This document shows positions 18,883-27,056 of a DNA stretch of 64,000 nucleotides, piece after piece; the stretch's first letter is position 1, and every line of letters starts with the position of its first letter. The notes beneath the pieces were generated by a model, which searched no databases, was not told the origin of the DNA, and saw only the letters and a list, made by a program, of their open reading frames with translations. Origin of the DNA: Thalassomonas viridans. Lineage in GTDB: Bacteria > Pseudomonadota > Gammaproteobacteria > Enterobacterales > Alteromonadaceae. The DNA is taken from contig NZ_CP059734.1 of assembly GCF_000948985.2 (NCBI RefSeq), positions 186,001 to 250,000 on the forward strand, written 5' to 3'. A program made the translations under genes and the position numbers.

Positions 18883-20364
18883 ATGTTGTTTTCTCTTAGC
18901 GATATCCAGATCAAACTAGAACAAAAAAACTGGCGCGGACAAATCAATTTTTATCCGTCAGGGCAAAGCTTCACCCTGGAAGTGATGTCCGAACATCAAA
19001 ACTACCTCAGGCAGAATCTGCAATTTGCTTTTGGCGACAAAATTATTGTTGTCACCACACCAACGCCGGAAACGGTTGCCACCCTGCTATGGCTATGGCA
19101 TCAGGGCGCGGTAGTGGTGCCGGTTAAGCATGATATGGAAGCGGATGCGATACAAAGAATCGCCGACGATTGCCACGCCCATGCCATGATCAAAGATCAA
19201 ACCATTACCGAGCTTGAGCCCTCGCCCCAGCCGCAGTTGCTGTTTCGCGAAAACAGTTCACGCCAGGTATGCGGCACAGATCTGGCGCTGCTGATTTATA
19301 CCTCCGGCAGTACCGGCAAGCCCAAGGGTATTATGCTCAGCCACAGCAATGTCATCACAGCAATGAATTCCATTGCCACTTACCTGAAAATCGACAGTGA
19401 AGAACATATTCTCGGCCTTTCCCCGCTGTCGTTTGATTACGGTCTTTACCAGTTGCTGTTTAGCCTGGCGTTTGATTGCGGCTTTACCTTGTTTGAAGAA
19501 AATTTCCATCCCATCAAAGTGATCAAGGCCCTGGACGAACAGCAGATCACCCTGCTGCCTGTGGTGCCGGCCATGGCTATTTCCCTGGCGAAGATACTGC
19601 GGGCATTAAAACGTCAGCTGCCGCATTTGCGTAAGCTCACCAATACCGGCGGCCACCTCGGTGAAACCGTGATCGACGATTTGATCAGCCTGGTGCCGCA
19701 GCTGAATGTTTATGCCATGTACGGCCTGACCGAATGTAAGCGCGCCCTGTACCTGCCGCCGGATAAAACCCAGCAAAAGCGGGGGTCGGTAGGTATTGCC
19801 ATTCCGGGCCTTGAAGCCAAGTTGTTCAACAAGGTACAAAGTGAATCCGGTCCCCATTACCAGGAAGTCGCCACCGGCGATGTCGGGGAGTTGTTTGTCC
19901 GTGGCGCTACGGTTATGCAGGGCTATTACGGCCAGGCCAATGCCGGGGCAAACCTGATCCCGGGCAATTACCGTGACGATAACTGGCTTGCCACCGGTGA
20001 TTTATTTTCCCAGGATGAAGACGGTTATTTCTATTTCAAAGGCCGTACCAAGGAACTGATCAAGCAAGCCGGTTTCTGTATCTATCCCACCGAAAGCGAG
20101 GCATTGATCGAGAAATGTCCGCTGGTGCATCTGGCCGCCATTATTCAGTCTGAAGACAAGTTTGGCGATGAGATCGCCTGCTTGTGTCTGCAGCTACACG
20201 ACAACAGTAAAGAAAACCAGGACGCATTTAAGAACTGGCTAAAAGCCAATACCGATCCGGACTATCGTCCGCGCGAAGTGCGTTTTATCGAGCAAATGCA
20301 GCTGACCGCCAACAGCAAGGTCGATAAACAGTCCCTGGTGGCCAAGTTAGAACCGGAGAAGTAA
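18883..20364 (+). CDS. AMP-forming acyl/aminoacyl ligase of a biosynthetic cluster
   Basis: A 493-residue adenylate-forming enzyme. A3 core LLIYTSGSTGKPKGIMLSH, A5 YGLTECKRALYLPP, A7 WLATGDLFSQDEDGYFYFKG, A8 GRTKELIKQAGFCIYP and the C-terminal A10 Lys in NSKVDKQSL are all present, so it should be active. It activates a carboxylic or amino acid as the adenylate and probably loads it on the free carrier protein encoded at 29414. The ligase-decarboxylase order resembles BtrJ/BtrK-type chemistry on a carrier protein, and also the ligase/decarboxylase pair of exosortase-associated loci, though no exosortase is present. It is the first gene of the operon; the next gene starts one base after its stop. 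Substrate not predictable by eye. Confidence 0.9.
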   Translation: MLFSLSDIQIKLEQKNWRGQINFYPSGQSFTLEVMSEHQNYLRQNLQFAFGDKIIVVTTPTPETVATLLWLWHQGAVVVPVKHDMEADAIQRIADDCHAHAMIKDQTITELEPSPQPQLLFRENSSRQVCGTDLALLIYTSGSTGKPKGIMLSHSNVITAMNSIATYLKIDSEEHILGLSPLSFDYGLYQLLFSLAFDCGFTLFEENFHPIKVIKALDEQQITLLPVVPAMAISLAKILRALKRQLPHLRKLTNTGGHLGETVIDDLISLVPQLNVYAMYGLTECKRALYLPPDKTQQKRGSVGIAIPGLEAKLFNKVQSESGPHYQEVATGDVGELFVRGATVMQGYYGQANAGANLIPGNYRDDNWLATGDLFSQDEDGYFYFKGRTKELIKQAGFCIYPTESEALIEKCPLVHLAAIIQSEDKFGDEIACLCLQLHDNSKENQDAFKNWLKANTDPDYRPREVRFIEQMQLTANSKVDKQSLVAKLEPEK

Positions 20365-20365
20365 A

Positions 20366-21496
20366 GTGCAACAGATCAAACAAATGCTGGATCAAAACCC
20401 GGCAGAGATTTCTACACCCTGTTATTTTTACAGCGTCAGTAAATTACAGCAAAATTTCGAGGCGTTAAAGGCGGCGCTGGGCACTCAGGTGATCGTTTCG
20501 GTTAAAGCCAACAGCAATACCGACCTGCTGATCCGTGCCAGCCATTTTCTTACCGACGGCGTCGAAGTGGCGTCGATCAAAGAGCTACAGGGCATAGTCG
20601 GCGGCGACCGTACCCGCTACGTCAACAATCCTTCCGCCGACAAGGTATTCTTGCGGGCCGCGGTTTCCGGCAAGGCCCGTTTGATTATCGACAGCCTGGC
20701 GCAGTTGGAAATCGTTGCCGAGCTGGCGCAAAAGCGCCCTCCGGCCGGTATTATCTTACGCCTGAACCCTGTGGTGCTGAAACAGTTTAACGACGCCCAC
20801 CCCAAGGTGCGCCCGGATCAGTTCGGTATGGACTGGGACACCGCCTGTATCGCCATAGATATCTGCAAGGCGAACAACCTGCCGTTGATGGGCTTTCATT
20901 TGTTTAAAGGCTCCTACAGTTTTGAGCGCAGTGCCATGGCAACCGTGGACTCGGTTAAGGGCATTATTGCCGGAATGGAAAGACGCTACGGCCAGCCGTT
21001 GTCTTTTGCCAATCTCGGCGGCGGTTTCAGTGAGCGCTGGCAGGAAAGCGAGTTTGATTTTGCCGCCTACCGGGAAAAGCTGGCTGAGCTGCCGCAGCAC
21101 ATTACCCTGGCGCACGAGTCTGGTCGCGGCCTGATGGCCAGTGCCGGCTATTTCGCCGTGCGGGTGCGCTATGTCAAACAAATCGAAAGTCAGCATTATG
21201 CCATTTGCGATGGCGGGATTGCGCAGAACTTCCTGTTGGCGCAAACGGAAAATGCCCTGCGCAAACTTAAGACCCCTGCCTTGTGGCAAGCGGAGCCAAG
21301 CGATGCCAAAGCCGCCTGCACTTTCGTCGGCAGCTCTTGTAGCAAAGACGATGTTATCGGCAAGCAGTCTGATGAGCATGTTCTGCCCAAACCTGGGGAT
21401 GTCTGCATTTTCGATCATTGCGGCGCCTATAACGCCAGCTATACGGTGGCGCCGTTTTTACAGCTGCCCCAGGCTACCACTTACATTGTCGAATAG
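20366..21496 (+). CDS. PLP-dependent (fold type III) decarboxylase
   Basis: 376 residues from GTG 20366, directly after the ligase stop. An alanine-racemase-like barrel of the Orn/DAP/Arg decarboxylase family: PLP Lys in VIVSVKANSN (K47), GFHLFKGSYS, phosphate-binding ANLGGGFSERW, HESGRGLMASAGYF, CDGGIAQNF, the C-terminal catalytic motif FVGSSCSKDDVI, and FDHCGAYNASY. All cofactor positions are present. Relatives such as BtrK act on amino acids tethered to a carrier protein, and the neighbouring ligase and the carrier protein at 29414 make that likely here. The product would be a carrier-bound amine or beta/gamma-amino acyl unit; which amino acid is unknown. Confidence 0.9.
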   Translation: MQQIKQMLDQNPAEISTPCYFYSVSKLQQNFEALKAALGTQVIVSVKANSNTDLLIRASHFLTDGVEVASIKELQGIVGGDRTRYVNNPSADKVFLRAAVSGKARLIIDSLAQLEIVAELAQKRPPAGIILRLNPVVLKQFNDAHPKVRPDQFGMDWDTACIAIDICKANNLPLMGFHLFKGSYSFERSAMATVDSVKGIIAGMERRYGQPLSFANLGGGFSERWQESEFDFAAYREKLAELPQHITLAHESGRGLMASAGYFAVRVRYVKQIESQHYAICDGGIAQNFLLAQTENALRKLKTPALWQAEPSDAKAACTFVGSSCSKDDVIGKQSDEHVLPKPGDVCIFDHCGAYNASYTVAPFLQLPQATTYIVE

Positions 21497-21504
21497 GTGA
21501 GCAC

Positions 21505-22581
21505 TTGTCTAAAAATATATCTAAAAATAATAATATCAATCAAGTCCCCGACATTTTTGGCCGCTGTATTACCTCTCACCTGGCCCGGAGCGGACAGGTG
21601 CCGTCAGCGCTTGAGGCTTTAGTGCATAAAGCTGCGGTGACCCTGATGGGCAGCGACATGATCATCGAAGACAACTTTGCCCCTATGGCAAAGTTGCAGC
21701 AGCCGCGCATCTCCCAGCCGCTGGAAAGTTTTGAGCAAACGGTTTTTATCGATGAGTTAACCGACAAGGTAAAAAGCGAAGGTTTCGGTCCGCACTTTCA
21801 TCAAATTATCGGCCTGTTTGGCTCTATCATGCTGGGCCTATGCGCCACAGAAGCGCAACAGCAGCAGGTCAACCAATGGCTGGAACAGGGCCATTTCGGT
21901 AATTTTATGATGACAGACGGCGGCGGTCCGACGCTGGCATACTGGAACTCCACTCTGACCCCGGGGGATGACGACAGCTTCACTTTAAATATCGACAAGA
22001 AGTGGTGTATCGAAGGACAAAATGTCGGCTTCGGCATGGTGGTTTGCCAGCAAAAAGGTAAGCCTTTCCCGATGACGGTGTTGCTGTCGCCGGAAAAATC
22101 AAAAGCCCTGCAACAGGAAGCCTGCGGCGGCAGTTTCCTCGATGGCAGGCTGCAGCTGGGTAATGTTAAAGGCCAGGCGCAGGTCAGTAAGGACGAGTTT
22201 CTGACCAAAGGCGGTCTGGGCAGCGTAAACCGCTTTTTAACCTTAGTGCGTCCCCGTTTTGTTAAATCGTTAATGCACCACTTGTTATGGCTGCGGGATC
22301 AGGATCGTCTGATGCTGGAGCAAGACGACCTTAGCGCCATCGACTTCCTCATCAATATGGCCAACTGGTGCACTGCCCGGGATACTTTCTCTATCCATTC
22401 GGTGGATCAGGTGCTGGCATTGAAATTTGCCAGCAACGAGTTGTTGCTTTCCCTGGTGCTTAAAGGCGCCTTGAAGCACATCGGCGATCAGCGGGATCTG
22501 CTCGGCTTTACCAAAATGGAAGGCAGTTCATACCGCTGCCTGTTTGAGGTTTACAGCAAATTCAAGCGGGGCCGCGTATGA
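21505..22581 (+). CDS. Acyl-CoA-dehydrogenase-like flavoenzyme
   Basis: 358 residues from TTG 21505, preceded by AGGTGA. Short for the family (usually ~380). The middle beta domain is recognisable (HFGNFMMTDGGGPTLAYWNS, then FTLNIDKKWCIEGQNVGFG), where FAD would bind, and the C-terminal part is helical. The usual Glu-containing catalytic segment is not obvious; KMEGSSYRCLFEVYSKFKRG near the C-terminus is the best candidate. In pyrrole pathways a related enzyme (PltE) oxidises carrier-bound prolyl groups, so a carrier-tethered substrate is plausible. Its last four bases overlap the next start (ATGA type). Confidence 0.75.
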   Translation: MSKNISKNNNINQVPDIFGRCITSHLARSGQVPSALEALVHKAAVTLMGSDMIIEDNFAPMAKLQQPRISQPLESFEQTVFIDELTDKVKSEGFGPHFHQIIGLFGSIMLGLCATEAQQQQVNQWLEQGHFGNFMMTDGGGPTLAYWNSTLTPGDDDSFTLNIDKKWCIEGQNVGFGMVVCQQKGKPFPMTVLLSPEKSKALQQEACGGSFLDGRLQLGNVKGQAQVSKDEFLTKGGLGSVNRFLTLVRPRFVKSLMHHLLWLRDQDRLMLEQDDLSAIDFLINMANWCTARDTFSIHSVDQVLALKFASNELLLSLVLKGALKHIGDQRDLLGFTKMEGSSYRCLFEVYSKFKRGRV

Positions 22582-23510
22582 GCATAGACGTTACAGAGCA
22601 GACGATGCCCGGCCTGGAGGTGAAAGGCATAGCCTTTACGCCTCTGCCGCAGCCGTTGTTTGATACCCTGCCCCCCATTGATGAAGTTATGTCTTTACTG
22701 GCGGAAAAACTGGGCAGCCAGGTGAACCAATTGATCGAGCAAACCGGTATATCCCCTGATGAATTTGCCCGGCATTTTCTCTGCTCGACCATGATAGAAA
22801 TGCCGTTCACCACCCAGTCGGTGAAATGGCAGGACATCGCCGAACAGCTGAAAACATATGGTGAGCACCAGCCGGACACTTTCGTCAATGCTTATGAATG
22901 CGCTTCTTGGGGGTATTCATTGAGGCATTATCTTAAGGTAGAAAGTCTTAAGGTAGAAAGTCTTAAGGTAGAAAGTCTTAAACAGGGGGAGCTTGAGCAA
23001 GAACAACCCAGGTACATGATAGTCAGTATCCTGGATGCCAATGTCTATAACTTTGACTTCTGGGTGTATAACGAAAACTGGGAGCATTCCGGCTTTGGCA
23101 TCACCACAGTGATTCTCGAAGTTACCGCTCCTTTAACGGATGAACTGACCATAGGTTCGGCCGTCACCCATAACAGCGTGGCGGAGTTTGCCACTGTGGT
23201 GCGCCGCACCATGATGAAAAAGCCGGGCGCTACGGTTGCGCTGCCGTTTTTCCCGGTGAATGTGCAGCAGATGTTTGAAAAGCTGCTACGCGGTCAGCCG
23301 AGCCTGCCGGACCTGCATGCCAGCTACGGCCACTGTTTCGGATCAGATCCCTGGCTGTCGCTGCTAAACCATGGCCTGAGCAACAAGCTTGAACAGCCTG
23401 AACGTTTTATGGCCTGCTCGGTGGCTCTAAACGGCTATTACACCATTGCCGACCTGATGCTGACGCCGGATACCGTATTGATTATGAACAAGGAGTGGCA
23501 GCGTGACTGA
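22578..23510 (+). CDS. Divergent KAS III-like protein (Cys kept, His position lost)
   Basis: 310 residues. It has the layout of a 3-oxoacyl-ACP synthase III. FVNAYECASWGYSL matches the KAS III nucleophile region, with Cys 108. Where the family has P-H-Q-A-N the sequence reads ALPFFPVNVQQ, with no His, and the N-T-S-A block is replaced by YGHCFGSDPWLSLL. It may therefore act as an acyl transferase or as the non-condensing partner of a pair. An exact triple repeat of LKVES (residues 119-133) is inserted after the Cys helix. It overlaps both neighbours by a few bases, so expression is coupled. This is a manual alignment; an unrelated thiolase-like fold is possible. Confidence 0.55.
   Translation: MSIDVTEQTMPGLEVKGIAFTPLPQPLFDTLPPIDEVMSLLAEKLGSQVNQLIEQTGISPDEFARHFLCSTMIEMPFTTQSVKWQDIAEQLKTYGEHQPDTFVNAYECASWGYSLRHYLKVESLKVESLKVESLKQGELEQEQPRYMIVSILDANVYNFDFWVYNENWEHSGFGITTVILEVTAPLTDELTIGSAVTHNSVAEFATVVRRTMMKKPGATVALPFFPVNVQQMFEKLLRGQPSLPDLHASYGHCFGSDPWLSLLNHGLSNKLEQPERFMACSVALNGYYTIADLMLTPDTVLIMNKEWQRD
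22932..22976 (+). repeat. Three exact tandem 15-bp units inside the KAS III-like gene
   Basis: CTTAAGGTAGAAAGT occurs three times head to tail (22932-22946, 22947-22961, 22962-22976) and a fourth unit begins (CTTAA). Each unit adds Leu-Lys-Val-Glu-Ser without changing the frame. Identity at every base implies recent slippage expansion. Confidence 0.97.
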
Positions 23511-24012
23511 ACCGACACTTACGTACCGTGGCACTCTTAAATCTATGCCGTTTCCCCACAAACCTTCGGTTGCCGAAGCCCAGATGCTGCCGCTTACCAG
23601 CGACAGCGATTTTGAGGTTTTTACCGGCTTTAGCAGTTCATCCTGCCCGGTACTGCTTAATGTCCGGGAGCATTATCAGTTGCTGTCGGATCTGGTGGAT
23701 GTTGCCCAGGAATGTTGGCCGGGGATCACTATTTTAGTGAGGATTTCCATGCCCGGTGGCATGCGTATTCCGGCCAAGCTTTTGACTGACAATATTTTAT
23801 TGCTTGAAGATGTCGCCGCCGAAGAGCAAAAGCTCGTTGCCGCGAACAAGACGTTTTTGGTGGTTGAAGACAGGTTCAGCCATGTTGAAATAGACAACAA
23901 TGACAACAGTATTTACCTGCGCCTTTATGCAAATGAAGATGGGCAAACGCTGACAACCAATGCTTTGCAGCCCCTGATTAGCTGTTTACAAGAAAGGGGA
24001 GTTGTCGGCTAA
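23503..24012 (+). CDS. Unknown protein between two ketosynthase-like genes
   Basis: 169 residues from GTG 23503, overlapping the preceding gene by 8 bases and the next by one (TAATG). No recognisable motif. It is a soluble alpha/beta-looking protein with GITILVRISMPGGMRIPAKL and a final helix (ALQPLISCLQERG). Strict overlap on both sides suggests a subunit or carrier-interacting partner of the two ketosynthase-like proteins. I do not recognise the family. Confidence 0.7.
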   Translation: MTEPTLTYRGTLKSMPFPHKPSVAEAQMLPLTSDSDFEVFTGFSSSSCPVLLNVREHYQLLSDLVDVAQECWPGITILVRISMPGGMRIPAKLLTDNILLLEDVAAEEQKLVAANKTFLVVEDRFSHVEIDNNDNSIYLRLYANEDGQTLTTNALQPLISCLQERGVVG

Positions 24013-25010
24013 TGACAGCGCCTGTGGTCATCTCACAGTATTGGGCGGTAGATGCCATAGAGCCGGTTGACGCCATAGCCGGGCTGAAAGAGCAACTGTT
24101 GGCGCTGGATGAATTGCCGGGTCATGTCACCCTGGTCAGCGCCGGTGAAGTGGGGGTATTGCGTGACCCCCTGGTGATTGAATTTCACCTTTGGCTGCAA
24201 GCGTATTGTCAGGTGACTTTTGTCAGCGCCGCCTGTACCAGCTTACATGCCGGTATTTTGGATTTTTATCACAGCGGGCTAACTGCAACCCTAGTGATCT
24301 CGCTTGAGCTGGATAAAGCATTCCAGCAGGCATGCCTTAATTCCCTGGGGATAGGCAACGAGAAGGATCAAGACGGGCTGGATGTCGTGCCTGGGCTTGG
24401 CTTTATTGCGTTAAAAAAACTGGATAAGGATAAAGCACCGGCCGCGCATGAACTGCTTATCGAAAAGTGCCAGCTGTTAAGCCAGCCGGGCGGCATGCGC
24501 GGTACCCATACGCTTATCGGCAGATTGTCTCAGCAGCTGCAGGCATTGCCAAAAGAGGTATTGCCGGTGTCGTTTGATATCTGCTCCAGCTGGGGAAAGT
24601 CTCTGCTGATGGGGCTGAATATCCGGCTGGCAGGCAAACGGCAGCCGGTGGAATGGTTAGCCAGCATTGAAAGCTGCCAGCGTCACTACTTAAGCTTAAA
24701 GCCTTTGTTTGAACTGCAGCTGTATAAAGAAAAATTAAAAGAGAACAGCTTGTTGCTGTTTACCCTGGGAGGTGGAGGCCGGGTCGGTATCCTGCAACTG
24801 GGCTGCAGCAACAGTAAGACATCAGGCGAGCCCGAACTGCCGAAGGCAAGTTTTGAACAGCAGTCGCTGGCGGACGATATCAAGGGTTATGAATTGGCGC
24901 TGAACCTGCTTGGGGATGATAAACCGGCCGGTTACCAGCAAATAAGGGATACGCTGAAATATCCTCACTCCCGTTATCGGGGGATGGATAACCACTACTT
25001 TAAATGGTAG
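24012..25010 (+). CDS. Ketosynthase-like protein with active-site Cys
   Basis: 332 residues. VTFVSAACTSLHAGILDFYH is the thiolase-superfamily nucleophile elbow (Cys 75), like the A-C-x-S/A-G/S motif of FabH/FabF enzymes, followed by the usual hydrophobic strand (ATLVISLELD). A Gly-rich strand near the end (LLFTLGGGGRVGILQLG) matches the closing core strand of the fold. The canonical second and third catalytic residues (His, Asn/His) cannot be placed with confidence; GGMRGTHTLIG may hold one. It probably pairs with the KAS III-like protein at 22578, as a condensing enzyme or an acyltransferase. A 108-base gap separates it from the flavoprotein gene. Confidence 0.6.
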   Translation: MTAPVVISQYWAVDAIEPVDAIAGLKEQLLALDELPGHVTLVSAGEVGVLRDPLVIEFHLWLQAYCQVTFVSAACTSLHAGILDFYHSGLTATLVISLELDKAFQQACLNSLGIGNEKDQDGLDVVPGLGFIALKKLDKDKAPAAHELLIEKCQLLSQPGGMRGTHTLIGRLSQQLQALPKEVLPVSFDICSSWGKSLLMGLNIRLAGKRQPVEWLASIESCQRHYLSLKPLFELQLYKEKLKENSLLLFTLGGGGRVGILQLGCSNSKTSGEPELPKASFEQQSLADDIKGYELALNLLGDDKPAGYQQIRDTLKYPHSRYRGMDNHYFKW

Positions 25011-25118
25011 AGCTTTAAGTGGCAAACAGCGTAAATAACAAAAAGTGGTAATTTTCGGCAAGTAATAAAGCGGTAACTTCCGGCAAGGAATAAGAAAAAG
25101 AATAACAGGGACTAAGGC

Positions 25119-27056
25119 ATGATAAACAATCAATCGATAGCACAGGAATATGACGTCGTTATAGTCGGCGCCGGTTGGGCCGGTCTGGCCCTGGCACGCC
25201 AGCTGAAAAGAGAAAATGCAGATCTGCGCATTATTCAGCTCGAAGCCAGCACCGAATTTAAAGCGAAAATCGGCGAAGCCACGGTAGAGATCACCGGCCA
25301 TTATTTTTTGAAAAAATTGGGACTGGCCAATTATTTATACCGCCACCAGCTGCCGAAAAATGCCCTGCGCTTTTTCTTTGATACCCCGGAGCACAGCCTG
25401 CCGATTGAGCAGATGAGCGAACAGGGTACGGTTTATATCCCGCCCCACCCTGCTTTCCAGCTGGAACGCGCCACCTTTGAAGCCGCCCTGATGGAGATGA
25501 ACCGCGAAGACGGCATCACTATTTTGCAAGGGGCCAGGATGACAGGCTTTGAACTGGATCATCAGGATGGTCATACGGTGAACTTCAAGTACCAGGATCA
25601 AGTCCACCAGGTGCGGGGCAAGTGGCTGGTAGATGCCAGCGGCCGCGCCGGGGTGATCACCAAGAAAATGAAAAGCCACAACCGTGAAAACGTGCCTATG
25701 CACAGCTCGGCCTGGGGACGTTTTCGCGGCGTGAAAGACTTCGATAGCGCCGGCACCCGCGCCTGGCAAGACAAGGCATCGAGCCGGTTCCTGTCCACCA
25801 ACCATTTTACCGGCCACGGCTATTGGATCTGGTTTATTCCCCTGAAAAGCGGCCTGACCAGCATAGGCATAGTCTGCGATAAAACTAAGGTGGAAAGCCC
25901 GCCGCTGAAAGAAGCAGACTTTATTGCCAAACTGAAAGAACATACCGCCATCGCCGACCTGATTGAAGATGCCGAAATGGAAGACTTTGAAGCCTGGGGC
26001 CAGCTGGCGTACCGGGGCAACGGCGTAGTCAACCGCGAGCGCTGGGGAGCCACCGGCTTTTCCGCCATGTTCCTCGATCCCCTGCTAAGCGGCGGCGGCG
26101 ACGTTATCGCCATGAGCAACGATAACCTGAGCAAGCTGATCCTGGCAGACTTTGCCAACCCGGATAAAGAGGCGGCACAAACGGCGCTGGATGAGGGCGT
26201 GCCTTATGCCAACGCCATGCTTAACTATTACTATCAGTTCCTGTACGCCCAGTTGATGAACCTCTATCCGGTGCTCGACTGCGCCCGTTTGTGCTCGCCG
26301 GTGATGGCCTATATCAATGCCACTTACTTTATTACCAATGCCTGGGATTACCTGGAAGGCAATTTTACCGACTATCCACACTTTGATAAAAACGCCTATA
26401 TCCGCCGCGGTAGTTACGCGCTGGAAATGATGATGCAGCGCCAGATACTGGATACCCTGGAGGTTTTGCGTAGCGAAGACCGTGCTTTCGACCGCAATGA
26501 CGAAGGCTTTTTTGAAACCGGCGCCGACTTGTACAAATACTACATCTACCAGATGGGACAAAAAGGCAAAGACGGCTACCGCATCGACTTTAGGGTGAAA
26601 CTTTTTACCTTGTGCTTTGCCCAGGTAACCGGCACTAAGCTGAACCTGCCCAAGTTCGGTAACCGCCGCATGGTGCAAAATGCCCTGAACCTGCCGATGA
26701 TACTGAAAAACCCGACCTTTGGCCGCGAACAGCTGCCGGCCCTGCTCAGCGCCATGAGTGAAAATCTCACCCGGGAACTGCAGCAAACCACAGAGCATAC
26801 CGTGCTGGTGGAGGTCAGCGAAACGTCTTTCCATGATGAAAAGGTCAGCCTGACCGTGGTCGGTGATACCGCAGACAGCGCCCAGCTCAAGCAGCTGCAA
26901 CGCACCGCCAATAGTATCTGGATGCACCAGCAGGAATATATAGATCAGGCCAGCTTCGTGCCCGAGTTTCTGCGTTTTGCCAGGCAGCAGCCTGAGGATT
27001 TGATGGATCCCTGTTATCCGGTCAGGTTAGAAAGCAGTGAGATGTTAACCCAGTGA
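25119..27056 (+). CDS. FAD-dependent halogenase-family flavoprotein
   Basis: 645 residues. FAD Rossmann motif VVIVGAGWAGLALARQL, then GEATVEITGHYFLKKLGL, the halogenase signature GYWIWFIPL (W-x-W-x-I-P type) and FLDPLLSGGGDVIAMSND, where flavin halogenases carry their substrate/chloride loop. Lys 80 (QLPKNALRFF) falls at the position of the catalytic Lys that makes the haloamine in PrnA-type enzymes, by eye alignment. The protein is ~100 residues longer than many halogenases, with an extra C-terminal region. It could chlorinate or brominate the carrier-bound intermediate, or be a halogenase-like oxygenase without halide activity; seawater would supply halide. A partner flavin reductase is not in the window. 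Confidence 0.8.
   Translation: MINNQSIAQEYDVVIVGAGWAGLALARQLKRENADLRIIQLEASTEFKAKIGEATVEITGHYFLKKLGLANYLYRHQLPKNALRFFFDTPEHSLPIEQMSEQGTVYIPPHPAFQLERATFEAALMEMNREDGITILQGARMTGFELDHQDGHTVNFKYQDQVHQVRGKWLVDASGRAGVITKKMKSHNRENVPMHSSAWGRFRGVKDFDSAGTRAWQDKASSRFLSTNHFTGHGYWIWFIPLKSGLTSIGIVCDKTKVESPPLKEADFIAKLKEHTAIADLIEDAEMEDFEAWGQLAYRGNGVVNRERWGATGFSAMFLDPLLSGGGDVIAMSNDNLSKLILADFANPDKEAAQTALDEGVPYANAMLNYYYQFLYAQLMNLYPVLDCARLCSPVMAYINATYFITNAWDYLEGNFTDYPHFDKNAYIRRGSYALEMMMQRQILDTLEVLRSEDRAFDRNDEGFFETGADLYKYYIYQMGQKGKDGYRIDFRVKLFTLCFAQVTGTKLNLPKFGNRRMVQNALNLPMILKNPTFGREQLPALLSAMSENLTRELQQTTEHTVLVEVSETSFHDEKVSLTVVGDTADSAQLKQLQRTANSIWMHQQEYIDQASFVPEFLRFARQQPEDLMDPCYPVRLESSEMLTQ

Noticed and set aside
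20756..21418. Long open frame on the minus strand inside the PLP decarboxylase gene
   Set aside because: It is fully antisense to a gene with all catalytic motifs, and its protein has no recognisable domain; GC-rich codon structure produces such mirror frames.
18883..21496. Exosortase-associated extracellular polysaccharide locus
   Set aside because: The ligase/decarboxylase pair resembles those loci, but no exosortase, PEP-CTERM or glycosyltransferase gene is present in the window.
22932..22981. CRISPR-like array
   Set aside because: The units are contiguous 15-mers without spacers and lie in frame inside a gene.
26085..26927. 280-codon minus-strand frame inside the halogenase-family gene
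   Set aside because: Antisense shadow of a gene with clear FAD and W-x-W-x-I-P motifs; no ribosome site and no domain.
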